Source: Williamsia faeni
Lineage (GTDB): Bacteria; Actinomycetota; Actinomycetes; Mycobacteriales; Mycobacteriaceae
DNA length: 64,000 nucleotides
Direction: 5' to 3'
Assembly: GCA_003202005.1 (NCBI GenBank)
Contig: QJJF01000003.1
Span: 434,001-498,000 of the forward strand
Numbering within the stretch: the stretch's first letter is position 1; the number at the start of each line of letters is the position of its first letter. Below are positions 8,682-17,458 of the stretch, in pieces. The translations under genes and the position numbers were made by a program. Under the pieces are notes generated by a model. It worked only from the letters and a program-made list of their open reading frames with translations. It was not told the DNA's origin and made no database searches.

Positions 8682-8723
8682 TGTGTCAAGGCCGATGAAT
8701 GTGTCAAGGCCGATGAACGTGTC
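8682..8723. repeat. 18-bp tandem repeat, 2.3 copies
   Basis: The unit TGTGTCAAGGCCGATGAA occurs at 8682-8699 and 8700-8717, then begins again imperfectly (CGTGTC). It starts 2 bases after the HhH-GPD stop and ends 33 bases before the next gene. Confidence 0.9.
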
Positions 8724-8755
8724 CGGGAGTTACGTCAAACCCTTAGGGTGAAGTC

Positions 8756-9496
8756 ATGGATGCCAAATTGGTGATCGAGATCCCGACACGGCTGGGTTTT
8801 GCAGTGGCCGGCGCAGCGCTCAGCGCCGTCGAGGCCACCGTGGCACTGAGCCGGATCGCCGTCGAGAACGCGCACCACGAGATCGCCTCCACCCTGGGCA
8901 TGCGGGAAACCCCCGCGTTTCGCAGCCCGTTGCAGCTGCTCAATCAGCTTGGCGAACTGCTCGAAGAAGACCGTTCACTCGGAAAAATACTCGCGCGCGG
9001 CGGACCCCTCGAACGACTGTTGGCCGAGGACGGCCTGGTTGAACGGGTACTGGCCGAAGACGGTGTGCTCGACCAGATGACGGAGGCAGGCGGTCCGCTC
9101 GACCGGCTGCTCTCGCGGGGTGGACCGGTGGATCGCCTGCTGTCCGAGGAGGGGGTCCTCGCCAAGCTCACGAAACAGGGCGGTCTGCTCGATCGCATTT
9201 CCGAAGACGAGGGTTTCCTCGATCGATTGACTGTCGAAGAGGGTCTGCTGGAACAACTTGTCGGCGAGGGGGGCGCCCTCGAACGGACGATCGCACCCGG
9301 CGGACCGATCGACCGGCTCTCCGAACTCGTCGAGATGATCGGCCAATTGGCGCCGAGCATCGACAAGCTCCAAGAGACGGTCGTGGAACTCAACGACGCG
9401 GCCGGGGCGCTCAACGATGCGGTCGCACCGGTCGGCGAACTCGTCGGCCGGCTACCGAAACGCCTGGTACGCGGCAGGAACGGCCACGACCACTAG
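8756..9496 (+). CDS. Decapeptide-repeat protein, function unknown
   Basis: 246 residues. The N-terminal 60 residues form two amphipathic or hydrophobic helices (LGFAVAGAALSAVEATVALS). Residues 82-191 are eleven exact 10-residue repeats with consensus [GED]-G-x-[LVI]-[DE]-[RKQ]-[LIV]-x-x-x, for example GGPLERLLAE, DGLVERVLAE and GGPVDRLLSE; residues 72-81 look like a degenerate twelfth. A short coiled-coil-like tail follows, with a basic end (RLVRGRNGHDH). The encoding DNA keeps a 30-base rhythm with no indels. No signal peptide is seen. The repeat may form a small solenoid or an amphipathic surface for membrane or lipid-body binding; that is inference. Confidence 0.75.
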   Translation: MDAKLVIEIPTRLGFAVAGAALSAVEATVALSRIAVENAHHEIASTLGMRETPAFRSPLQLLNQLGELLEEDRSLGKILARGGPLERLLAEDGLVERVLAEDGVLDQMTEAGGPLDRLLSRGGPVDRLLSEEGVLAKLTKQGGLLDRISEDEGFLDRLTVEEGLLEQLVGEGGALERTIAPGGPIDRLSELVEMIGQLAPSIDKLQETVVELNDAAGALNDAVAPVGELVGRLPKRLVRGRNGHDH

Positions 9497-9522
9497 TTCC
9501 GCATCAGGCGCGCGGTACGTGG

Positions 9523-11019
9523 TCAGTTGAACCATCCGCCCACGGTCGGGGCGGTGTTGTGCCAGATGTGTTTGCTCTCCTGGTATTCGGCCAATCCGCT
9601 CGGGCCGAGTTCGCGGCCGGTACCGGACCGTCCGAAACCACCCCATTCCGCTGCCGGGGTGTAGGTGCCGAAGTCGTTGAGCCACACGGTTCCGTGCCGC
9701 AGCGCACGGACCACACGTTCACCGCGGTCCAGGTCGCTGGTTTGGACACCCGCAGCCAGCCCATACGAGGTGTCGTTGCCCAGTTCGATGGCCTCGGTCT
9801 CGGTACTGAACCGTTCCACGGTGAGAATCGGTCCGAATGTCTCTTCCTGGACGATCCTCATACTTCGGTGGCAACGGTCGAAAATGGTGGGCAGGTAGTA
9901 GCTTCCGTTCGCGAGCCGGTGATCGTCCGGCCGCTTTCCGCCCGCGACCAGTTCAGCTCCCTCCGAAATACCCAGCGCCACATACGCTTCCACCTTGGAT
10001 CGGTGCTCCGACGACACCAGCGGACCGGTCTGGCTGGTCGGGTCCATGCCGGGTCCGACCCGGATCCCGGCCGCGCGGCGAACGAGCTCGGCGACGAAAC
10101 CGTCGGCGATGGATTCGTGCACGATCACCCTCGTCCCGGCCGAGCACACCTGCCCCGAGTGCAGGAACGCACCGGTGAGCACGGCATCGACGGCGATGGC
10201 GTGGTCGGCGTCCGCGAACACGATGTGCGGATTCTTTCCACCGAGTTCCAGGGCGACACGCGTGATGTGTTCGGCGGCCGCTCGCGCGATCGCGACACCG
10301 GTCGACGCGCCGCCGGTGAAGGAGATCAGGTCGACGTCCGGTGTGCCGGTCAGCGCGGCGCCCACCACCGCTCCGTCACCCTGCACCAGATTCACGACTC
10401 CCGCCGGCACCCCCGCCTGTGCGATCAACCGCACCAGCGCGATCGTGCTCAGCGGTGTGACCTCGCTCGGCTTGACCACCATCGTGGCGCCGGCGGCCAG
10501 CGCCGGCGCGACCTTCCATGACATCTGCAGGAGCGGATAGTTCCACGGCGCGATGAGCGCACACACCCCGACAGCTTCGTGCACGACGCGGCTCACCACT
10601 GCCGGGTTACCGGTATCGACAAGCCGATCGGAGTCCGTCGTCACCAGATCCGCGTAGTACCGAAATACCGCGATCACGTCGTCGATATCGATGTGGCTCT
10701 CGTGCAGCGTCTTCCCGGTATCGAGTGTTTCGATCCGGGCGAGGCTGTCGCGGTGTGTGTCGAGCAGTTCGGCCACCCGCCGCAGCAGCTCGGCACGTTC
10801 GGTCGGCGGACGCGTCGACCAGTGGCCGGCATCGAAGGCACGCCGGGCGGCGGCAACCGCGGCAGATACATCTGCCGAACCTGCCTCGTCGACCACGGCG
10901 ATGACCGTGCCGTCGGCCGGATTGCGGATCTGCCGCGTTCCGCCGCCGACCGAGGCCACCCAGGTCCCGTCAATATAGAGGTGTGGCGAGGCGAGCAACT
11001 GCTCATCGTCTCCGATCAC
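9523..11019 (-). CDS. Aldehyde dehydrogenase, betaine-aldehyde dehydrogenase type
   Basis: 498 residues, normal for the NAD(P)-dependent ALDH superfamily. Catalytic Glu is in VALELGGKNPHIVF and catalytic Cys in HSGQVCSAGTRV; the Asn of APWNYPLLQMSWK and the cofactor motif FTGGASTG are present. Oxidises an aldehyde to the acid, probably betaine aldehyde to glycine betaine given the OpuC-like importer across the divergent promoter. The GTG at 11019 has AAAGGAG 8 bases upstream; the open frame extends far upstream through the dioxygenase gene and that part is rejected. No choline dehydrogenase is present, so the aldehyde source lies elsewhere. Confidence 0.85.
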   Translation of the reverse strand: MIGDDEQLLASPHLYIDGTWVASVGGGTRQIRNPADGTVIAVVDEAGSADVSAAVAAARRAFDAGHWSTRPPTERAELLRRVAELLDTHRDSLARIETLDTGKTLHESHIDIDDVIAVFRYYADLVTTDSDRLVDTGNPAVVSRVVHEAVGVCALIAPWNYPLLQMSWKVAPALAAGATMVVKPSEVTPLSTIALVRLIAQAGVPAGVVNLVQGDGAVVGAALTGTPDVDLISFTGGASTGVAIARAAAEHITRVALELGGKNPHIVFADADHAIAVDAVLTGAFLHSGQVCSAGTRVIVHESIADGFVAELVRRAAGIRVGPGMDPTSQTGPLVSSEHRSKVEAYVALGISEGAELVAGGKRPDDHRLANGSYYLPTIFDRCHRSMRIVQEETFGPILTVERFSTETEAIELGNDTSYGLAAGVQTSDLDRGERVVRALRHGTVWLNDFGTYTPAAEWGGFGRSGTGRELGPSGLAEYQESKHIWHNTAPTVGGWFN

Positions 11020-11199
11020 GTCGACTTCTCCTTTCGGTCCTTCGCTGTGCACCAATCGTCGGTGAGCGCATCGAGCCGCCGGCAGCCACCCCCGTTGATG
11101 ACCGGTGCCGCCTTTCGATCTGGCTGACTGTAATCCTGTCGAGGCCGGGCAACGGGTGGTTGCATCTGAGCCGATCGTTCTTCGAACGAAAGGCCCTTC

Positions 11200-12144
11200 A
11201 TGTCCCTCGCTTACGCTGCCGCTGACCCCACCACCACGGTGCGGGTGGTCAAGCTCGGTAACCATATCGGCGCACAGATCAGTGGGGTTCGCCTCGGCGG
11301 TGACCTGGACAAGGCGACGGTCGCGACCATCCGCGCCGCGCTCAACGAGCACAAGGTGATCTTTTTCCGCGACCAGCAGCACCTGAGCGAGGACGGGCAG
11401 TACGAATTCGCGCAACTGCTCGGCAGCCCGACCACCCCGCACCCGACCCTGACGTCCGCGGGTGCAAAGAGTTTGGACATCGATTCCCGGTACGGCGGCC
11501 GGTCCAACGTCTGGCACACCGACGTCACCTTCGTCGATCGCGTCCCGCGGGCATCGATTCTGCGCGCGGTCACGCTACCCAGCTACGGTGGCTCCACCAC
11601 CTGGGCCTCGACCGTCGAGGCGTACAACGCGCTTCCGGCACCGCTCAAGCTGCTGGCGGAAAATCTGCGTGCCCGGCACAGCAACACATACGACTATGTC
11701 GCTGAATCCGCGGAACACCCGGACGCCGGCACCGTGGCGTACCGCCGCGAGTTCGAGTCAACCTACTTCGAAACCGAACACCCGGTAGTACACGTTCACC
11801 CGGATACCGGCGAACGTGCGCTGCTGCTCGGCTGCTTCGTCAAAGAGATCGTCGGCCTGCCCGGCAGCGAGTCACGCGCGCTGTTCCGGCTGTTCCAGGA
11901 CCGGGTGACCCGGCTGGAGAACACCACCCGCTGGAATTGGGAGCTCGGCGACGTCGCCATCTGGGACAACCTCGCCACACAGCACTATGCCGTCGACGAC
12001 TACGACGCCGATGAGCGCCGCAAGCTCACCCGCATCACCCTGGCCGGTCCCATCCCGGTCGGCGTCGACGGAGTGCCGAGCACGGCGATCGCAGGCAATG
12101 CCGAGTCGTACTCCACCGGTGGCACCCGGACCGCGGTGTCCTAA
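11200..12144 (+). CDS. TauD/TfdA-family Fe(II)/2-oxoglutarate dioxygenase
   Basis: 314 residues. Iron ligands: His and Asp of WHTDVTF and the distal His of [10 protein letters not shown]; the 2-oxoglutarate-binding Arg is in [11 protein letters not shown]. Resembles taurine dioxygenase and the alkyl-sulfatase Rv3406/AtsK group. These enzymes hydroxylate carbon next to a sulfonate, sulfate or similar anion. Here it sits between the aldehyde dehydrogenase and the quaternary-amine importer, so a betaine-like or carnitine-like substrate is possible. ATG 11200 has GAAAGG upstream. It likely shares the 180-base divergent promoter with the dehydrogenase. Confidence 0.85.
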   Translation: MSLAYAAADPTTTVRVVKLGNHIGAQISGVRLGGDLDKATVATIRAALNEHKVIFFRDQQHLSEDGQYEFAQLLGSPTTPHPTLTSAGAKSLDIDSRYGGRSNVWHTDVTFVDRVPRASILRAVTLPSYGGSTTWASTVEAYNALPAPLKLLAENLRARHSNTYDYVAESAEHPDAGTVAYRREFESTYFETEHPVVHVHPDTGERALLLGCFVKEIVGLPGSESRALFRLFQDRVTRLENTTRWNWELGDVAIWDNLATQHYAVDDYDADERRKLTRITLAGPIPVGVDGVPSTAIAGNAESYSTGGTRTAVS

Positions 12145-12268
12145 CCCCCAAATCGCCGACTGTGTGCTTCCCCGGCCGGGCACACAGGGTGGGATATCGT
12201 CATCGTCAACTTGATTGGTGACCTCGTGCAATCAACCAACGGTCGTGATGGCTGGCGATGGGAATCCA

Positions 12269-12913
12269 GTGGACTTGTGGAATTACCTCCAAGGGCGAGG
12301 TGAGACTCTCGCATTCCTGACCTATCAACACGCGTCCCTGGCATTTCAAACCGTATTGGTCGGCACTATCGCGGCAATTCTCATCTCGGTGGCGGTTTAT
12401 CGGCTCCCGTTCTTGTCTGCGCTGACCCTGACGTCGAGTCGTGTTGCATTGACGATTCCCTCGCTGGCGCTGCTGGCGATTCTGCTCGTTCCGTTCGGGC
12501 TGGGAGTGGTCCCGTCGTTCATCATGCTGGCGTTCTTCGCGACGATGCCGGTGATCGGCAACACGATCGTCGGGTTGCGGTCCGTGCCCGCGTCAGTCAT
12601 CGAATCCGCCCAAGGCATCGGCCTGTCGCGCTGGCGAATTCTGCTGACCGTCGAATTCCCGATCGCCTGGCCGGTGATACTCATCGGGATCAGGATCTCC
12701 ACTCAGATGATCGTCGGGGTCGCCGCCATCGTCGCCTACGTGCTCGGACCGGGCCTCGGCTCGCTGATCTTCAACGGACTGTCCCGGCTCGGTGGCGCGA
12801 ATGCGCTCGAAATGACCCTGACCGGAACGATTCTCATCGTCATCATCGCGCTGGTGTTCGACGCTCTCCTCGTCCTGCTCGGCCGCTTCACCATCGCAAA
12901 GGGACTCTCATGA
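12269..12913 (+). CDS. Osmoprotectant ABC transporter permease (OpuCB/ProW-like)
   Basis: 214 residues with five to six membrane segments. The coupling loop reads LRSVPASVIESAQGIGLSR, typical of OpuC/ProW permeases. First gene of a four-gene importer; its last four bases overlap the ATPase start. I favour GTG 12269 (VDLWNYLQ), which matches the usual start of this family and has GATGGGA just upstream; ATG 12248 or GTG 12215 are alternatives without a ribosome site. The 124 bases before it hold no other gene. Confidence 0.82.
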   Translation: MDLWNYLQGRGETLAFLTYQHASLAFQTVLVGTIAAILISVAVYRLPFLSALTLTSSRVALTIPSLALLAILLVPFGLGVVPSFIMLAFFATMPVIGNTIVGLRSVPASVIESAQGIGLSRWRILLTVEFPIAWPVILIGIRISTQMIVGVAAIVAYVLGPGLGSLIFNGLSRLGGANALEMTLTGTILIVIIALVFDALLVLLGRFTIAKGLS

Positions 12914-14238
12914 CCGACGACGTGACCAGCCGGCCCGCCCCGGCAGCACCGGATCGCAACGTCACCGGCGCTGCCATCACGCTGGACGCGGTCGTCAAAC
13001 GCTTCAAGGGCCAGGACAAGCCGGCGGTCGCACGACTCGACCTCGAGATCGAGGCAGGCGATGTCGTCGCGTTCGTCGGTCCGTCCGGCTGCGGCAAGAC
13101 GACCACCCTCAAGATGATCAACCGGCTGATCGAGCCGACCGAGGGCCGGATCTTCATCGGTGGACGCGACGTCACCAGAGAGAATCCGAACACGCTGCGG
13201 CAGTCGATCGGCTATGTCATCCAGTCCGGTGGACTGTTCCCGCACTGGTCGGTTGCCAAGAACGTCGGTGCCATCCCGCGGGTGCTCGGCTGGGACAAAA
13301 AGCGGATCGCCGCACGCACCGAGTACCTGCTCGATCTCGTCGGTCTCGACCCGGATGTCTTCTCCGATCGGCTGCCCAAGGACATGTCCGGCGGGCAGCA
13401 GCAACGCATCGGGGTGGCCCGTGCGCTCGCAGCCGATCCGCCGGTCCTGCTCATGGACGAGCCGTTCGGTGCGGTCGATCCCATCACTCGGGTTCGCTTG
13501 CAGGACAGCTTGATTGCGATTCAACACGAACTGGGCAAGACCATCGTGTTCGTCACGCACGATTTCGAGGAAGCCACCAAACTCGGCGACAAGGTCCTCA
13601 TTCTGTCCGAGGGCGGACACGTTGAGCAGTACGCGTCACCGGAAGAGATCCTCACAGACCCGGCGACGCCCTTCGTGGAGGAGTTCGTCGGGTCGGGGGC
13701 CAAGCTGGCGTATCTGACCGTCACCCGGGTTCGCGACGTCGAGTACGACGAGATAGTCACCGCGCGGATCGGCGAGGCGTCGCAAGGCGTGATCAACCGC
13801 GCGCGGGCGGCCGGGCAGACGTGGGTGGTCGTCGTAGACGAGAGCGGACGGCCGCGGTCGTGGCCGTCGTTGTCGCAGTTGGCGAGCAAACCGGCCGTAT
13901 CCGACTATCTCGATCGTCGGCTGCCCGTCATCGCTCAATCCTCGACTCTCAACGATGCGCTCGATGCCATGCTTGCCGCGAGCCAGGGTGCTGCGCTCGT
14001 GACCGACGGCCGCGGCGCGGTCATCGGCTCGCTCGGCATCGGTACCGTGACCCAGACGATTCAAACCAAGCTCGCCGATGTGCGCGCCGAAGAGTACGGC
14101 ACCTCGTACGAGAACTACGTCGAAGGATCGGATACGTCGCCGACGCCGGTGGTGGCAGCCGACGGGGAACCGCACGTGGTCGTCGAAGCCGAATCGCAAG
14201 TCGCCTCTGACGACAACGGATCGGGCACGCAGCCATGA
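12910..14238 (+). CDS. Osmoprotectant ABC transporter ATP-binding protein with CBS domains (OpuCA/ProV-like)
   Basis: 442 residues. Walker A GPSGCGKTTTLK, Q-loop VIQSGGLFPH, signature MSGGQQQRIGVARAL, Walker B VLLMDEPFGAVDP and H-loop VFVTHDFEE are all intact. The C-terminal ~150 residues carry a CBS pair (ending LVTDGRGAVIGSLGIGTV), the ionic-strength or nucleotide sensor of OpuA/OpuC systems, and then an acidic tail. Powers uptake of glycine betaine, choline or related solutes. It overlaps both neighbouring permeases by 4 bases, so the operon is translationally coupled. Confidence 0.9.
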   Translation: MTDDVTSRPAPAAPDRNVTGAAITLDAVVKRFKGQDKPAVARLDLEIEAGDVVAFVGPSGCGKTTTLKMINRLIEPTEGRIFIGGRDVTRENPNTLRQSIGYVIQSGGLFPHWSVAKNVGAIPRVLGWDKKRIAARTEYLLDLVGLDPDVFSDRLPKDMSGGQQQRIGVARALAADPPVLLMDEPFGAVDPITRVRLQDSLIAIQHELGKTIVFVTHDFEEATKLGDKVLILSEGGHVEQYASPEEILTDPATPFVEEFVGSGAKLAYLTVTRVRDVEYDEIVTARIGEASQGVINRARAAGQTWVVVVDESGRPRSWPSLSQLASKPAVSDYLDRRLPVIAQSSTLNDALDAMLAASQGAALVTDGRGAVIGSLGIGTVTQTIQTKLADVRAEEYGTSYENYVEGSDTSPTPVVAADGEPHVVVEAESQVASDDNGSGTQP

Positions 14239-14972
14239 CTCGACTGCGCCGCCTGCCGATGGATGTGTGGTTCGAACCGATCATCATTGTCGTCGTCGGC
14301 GTCGGGTACATCCTCTGGTACCAATCAACGACATTGACCCCCACGGAGTCGGCATCGCTGGGCTGGGACAACCTGCGAATCACGATTCTCGACCACATCA
14401 GGCTCGCCCTGACGGCCGCCGCGATCGTGATCGTCATCGCGATTCCCTTGGGCATCGCGCTGACCCGCCGCTCGCTGAAGCGCTACGAGTCCGTCGTGAT
14501 CAATATCGCCAACGTCGGCCAAGCCGCGCCTGCCGTCGGTCTACTCGTCCTGTTCACCTTCTGGTTGGGCACCGGATTCCGCACCGCGGTCGTCGGTCTC
14601 GTCGTATACGCGACACTGCCGATCCTTCAGAACACCATCACCGGACTCCGGCAAGTGGATCAGCGCACGATCGAGGCATCGCGCGGCATCGGCTACTCGG
14701 CCGCTCGGACGCTGTTCCAGGTAGAGCTGCCGCTCGCGGTGCCGGTGATCCTCAACGGTGTGAGAACGGCGCTCGTCATCCTGGTGGGCACCGCAACGCT
14801 GAGCACCTTCATCGGCGCGACCAGTCTCGGCACGCTGATCACGACCGGGGTCACCCTGTTCCTGCCCAAACTGCTCCTCTCGGGCGCGATCCTGGTCGCG
14901 TTGCTGGCGTTGATCATCGACTGGCTCGGCAGACTGGTTGAGCTCGCCGCGACCCCACGCGGTATCGCATGA
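14235..14972 (+). CDS. Osmoprotectant ABC transporter permease (OpuCD/ProZ-like)
   Basis: 245 residues, six likely membrane segments, coupling loop LRQVDQRTIEASRGIGYS. Second permease of the importer, so the channel is a heterodimer with the product at 12269. Four-base overlaps on both sides with the ATPase and the binding-protein genes. Confidence 0.87.
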   Translation: MTRLRRLPMDVWFEPIIIVVVGVGYILWYQSTTLTPTESASLGWDNLRITILDHIRLALTAAAIVIVIAIPLGIALTRRSLKRYESVVINIANVGQAAPAVGLLVLFTFWLGTGFRTAVVGLVVYATLPILQNTITGLRQVDQRTIEASRGIGYSAARTLFQVELPLAVPVILNGVRTALVILVGTATLSTFIGATSLGTLITTGVTLFLPKLLLSGAILVALLALIIDWLGRLVELAATPRGIA

Positions 14973-15955
14973 GGTCGTCGCGGGCACGACTGACCACCGC
15001 CCTTTTCACATTTGTCGCGGCAGTGGCGATGCTGTCCGGCTGCGGCTTGGTGAGCTCGTCAGGAACCTTTCACGACGCGAGCTTGCCAGGCGGAGACAAG
15101 CCGTTGGACGGTGCTGACCTGGTGGTCACATCCAAGAGCTTCACCGAGGGTGTACTGCTCGGCAAGATCACCGCCACCTACCTGGCCGCAGCGGGCGCCG
15201 ACGTCACCGACCTGACCGGGGCGCCGGGTTCCGCGTCGTCGCGACAAGCCCAGCTCAACGGCGACGCCGACATTCTCTGGGAATACACCGGAACCGGTTG
15301 GGTCAACTACCACAACCAGACCGAAACGATCTCGGACCCGCAAGAGCTCTGGCAACGGGTGCACGACATCGAGAAGAGCGAGTACAACCTCGAGTGGATG
15401 CCGCCGGCCAACTTCAACAACACCTACGCGTTCGGCGCCTCCACGCCGACGGCCGAACGCCTGCAGGTGAAAACACTGTCCGACGTCGCCGCACTCCCCG
15501 TTGAGGACCGGACGTTCTGCGTCGATGACGAATTCTTCAGTCGCTCTGACGGTTTCCTGCCGATGCTCGAGAAGTACGGCATTCCGTACAACACCCCGAA
15601 CGGGGTTCCCACCGGCAACGTGACCCGCATGGATGCCGGCGTGGTCTACACCTCGACGGCGAACAGCGATCCGTGCAATTTCGGCATGGTCTACACCACC
15701 GACGGTCGGATCAAGAACCTGAACCTCGTCGTCCTCGACGACGACAAAGAGTTTTTCCTGCCCTACAGCGGCTCGGCAGTCGTTCGAGGCGAAATCATCG
15801 AGCGCTACCCGCAATTGCGGGATCTGCTCGGCGCGATCTCCGAGCGCCTCACCGACGATCTGATGCAGGAACTCAACGGTCGTGTCGATATCGACGGCGA
15901 GGATCCCGCCGATGTGGCCTACGACTGGCTCAAGAGCGAGGGACTGATCGAGTAG
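14969..15955 (+). CDS. Osmoprotectant-binding lipoprotein (OpuCC/ProX-like)
   Basis: 328 residues with a lipoprotein signal and lipobox LSGC near residue 25. The mature part begins the OpuAC fold (LVVTSKSFTEGVLLGKITATYL), with ILWEYTGTGW and the late VVRGEIIERYPQL segment typical of OpuCC/ProX. Captures the quaternary ammonium solute outside the membrane. Last gene of the operon, and it converges on the WS/DGAT-like gene with 25 bases between stops. Confidence 0.88.
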   Translation: MRSSRARLTTALFTFVAAVAMLSGCGLVSSSGTFHDASLPGGDKPLDGADLVVTSKSFTEGVLLGKITATYLAAAGADVTDLTGAPGSASSRQAQLNGDADILWEYTGTGWVNYHNQTETISDPQELWQRVHDIEKSEYNLEWMPPANFNNTYAFGASTPTAERLQVKTLSDVAALPVEDRTFCVDDEFFSRSDGFLPMLEKYGIPYNTPNGVPTGNVTRMDAGVVYTSTANSDPCNFGMVYTTDGRIKNLNLVVLDDDKEFFLPYSGSAVVRGEIIERYPQLRDLLGAISERLTDDLMQELNGRVDIDGEDPADVAYDWLKSEGLIE

Positions 15956-15980
15956 GTGCGCGAACCCGGCTCAGCCCCCG

Positions 15981-17324
15981 CTAACGGCCGGATGCCCTGA
16001 CGATCTGGTTCCATGCGACCGAGGCCCGCAGCATGTCCATGTAGCTGTCGATGTCCTCGATCGCCGAGTGCGATGCCTGCACGCTGATCGCCACGGTGTC
16101 GCCGATGCCGTGGACCCCGTGCGTCACACTCATCACCGGCGACAGCGCCGGATAGCCCGCGGTGAAGGCCACCGGCCGGTCTCCGAACCTCAGGTCCGCC
16201 GCGCCCCGGTTCACACTCGACACCACGGTGTTGCCGGACACCGAAGGCGGTACGACGGTCGGGTCGAATTGTGAGACGCCCCATCGCAACAACGGCGCCG
16301 GGATCGCCGCGAATGCTTCGTCGGACGCCCGCAGTGCCGGGTGGCTGTTCCTCAGCTGCCGCTCCCCCAACGCTTCGGCGATCTGTCCGGTCCGGACCTC
16401 CAATGCGGCCGTCCCCGAGTACAGGCCGATTCCGACGTTTCGGAAATGGTTACGCCCCATTGGTTTTCCGAACTTCTCCATCGATACCTCGGCACCGAGT
16501 GTCTCAGGGTCCTCGCCGGTTGACCGTAAGTGATCGGACAAAGCCAGCGAGATCGCGGTGAGCGCACTGATGGTCACCGTCGGCCCGGGGAAGTCGTCGC
16601 GGCGGAACACCAGGGTTCGAATCGCCCGTTCCCCTTCGGGGCGGCTGTTGGTGGACAGCAGTGGCCGGCCTGCTGACGCCGGAGGCACTGCGCCGGTGGC
16701 GACGTCGTCGACCAGCTGCCGATGAGTGCGGGTGGCTTCGATCGCCCGCCAGCCCAGCGATCCGATCTGTTTGGGAAACCGGATGGCTGCGAGCGCGGCT
16801 GCGTGCACGACGGAGTAAGGCGTCTGGGCTTCGGCTGTCAACGGGTCCGTCGGCGGCTGCGGCGAAAATATTGCGCGGGCCAGAGCGGACGACCGGATTC
16901 CGTCTCCCAGCGCATGGCTCACCTGGAAGACCGCCACGGTGGCCGTGGCCCCACAATTCGGCGCGCCTTCAACGGCTCCGAACAGATGCAGCCGCCACGT
17001 GGACTCCCGCGGATCGAGCTGGTCATCGGCCAGACCGGCCACCATGCGGAGGCAATCGGGCCACTGGGTGGTCCCCTCGCTGTGCACGAGCACCTGATCG
17101 CGGTCGACACCGCCGCGAACCCAGTACGGGTAGTCCAGGGCGCAGTCGACGGCAGCGATCCGAAGGCTCAGATCTGGTACGGCCCGGGCCCGTTCGAGGA
17201 CGTCATCGATTGCGGTGTCCAGCTGTTTCGGCGCACCGTCAAAGGCATAGAGGAGGAATTGGTCGTTCGGGATCTTGTCCGACATCCAGTACATCTGGGC
17301 GTCGACCGGCGCCATTCGCTCCAT
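15981..17324 (-). CDS. WS/DGAT-like acyltransferase
   Basis: 447 residues, the usual length for the mycobacterial wax-ester synthase/diacylglycerol acyltransferase family. It begins MAPVDAQMYWM, matching the conserved start. The active-site motif HHxxxDG appears as SHALGDG: the second, catalytic His and the DG are kept, the first His is Ser. The C-terminal DUF1298-like half ends in HSAIEDIDSYMDML. These enzymes esterify acyl-CoA to diacylglycerol or long alcohols for storage lipid. The start could be ATG 17324 or ATG 17315; both are possible. Confidence 0.7.
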   Translation of the reverse strand: MERMAPVDAQMYWMSDKIPNDQFLLYAFDGAPKQLDTAIDDVLERARAVPDLSLRIAAVDCALDYPYWVRGGVDRDQVLVHSEGTTQWPDCLRMVAGLADDQLDPRESTWRLHLFGAVEGAPNCGATATVAVFQVSHALGDGIRSSALARAIFSPQPPTDPLTAEAQTPYSVVHAAALAAIRFPKQIGSLGWRAIEATRTHRQLVDDVATGAVPPASAGRPLLSTNSRPEGERAIRTLVFRRDDFPGPTVTISALTAISLALSDHLRSTGEDPETLGAEVSMEKFGKPMGRNHFRNVGIGLYSGTAALEVRTGQIAEALGERQLRNSHPALRASDEAFAAIPAPLLRWGVSQFDPTVVPPSVSGNTVVSSVNRGAADLRFGDRPVAFTAGYPALSPVMSVTHGVHGIGDTVAISVQASHSAIEDIDSYMDMLRASVAWNQIVRASGR

Positions 17325-17458
17325 GTAGTGAACCTACCGAAGCAACCAACGTCGAGGCACCGGATTCCCTGCGCGGCAATGTCCCGAATCGTTGCGGTGT
17401 CCGAAATCGTGGGATACCTGTCCTGGACGCCACGGCGTCGGTGGAAGATGCTGTTGTG

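Noticed and set aside
11019-11517. Extended N-terminus of the aldehyde dehydrogenase
   Set aside because: It would run antisense through the dioxygenase gene; the GTG at 11019 has a good ribosome site and normal family length.
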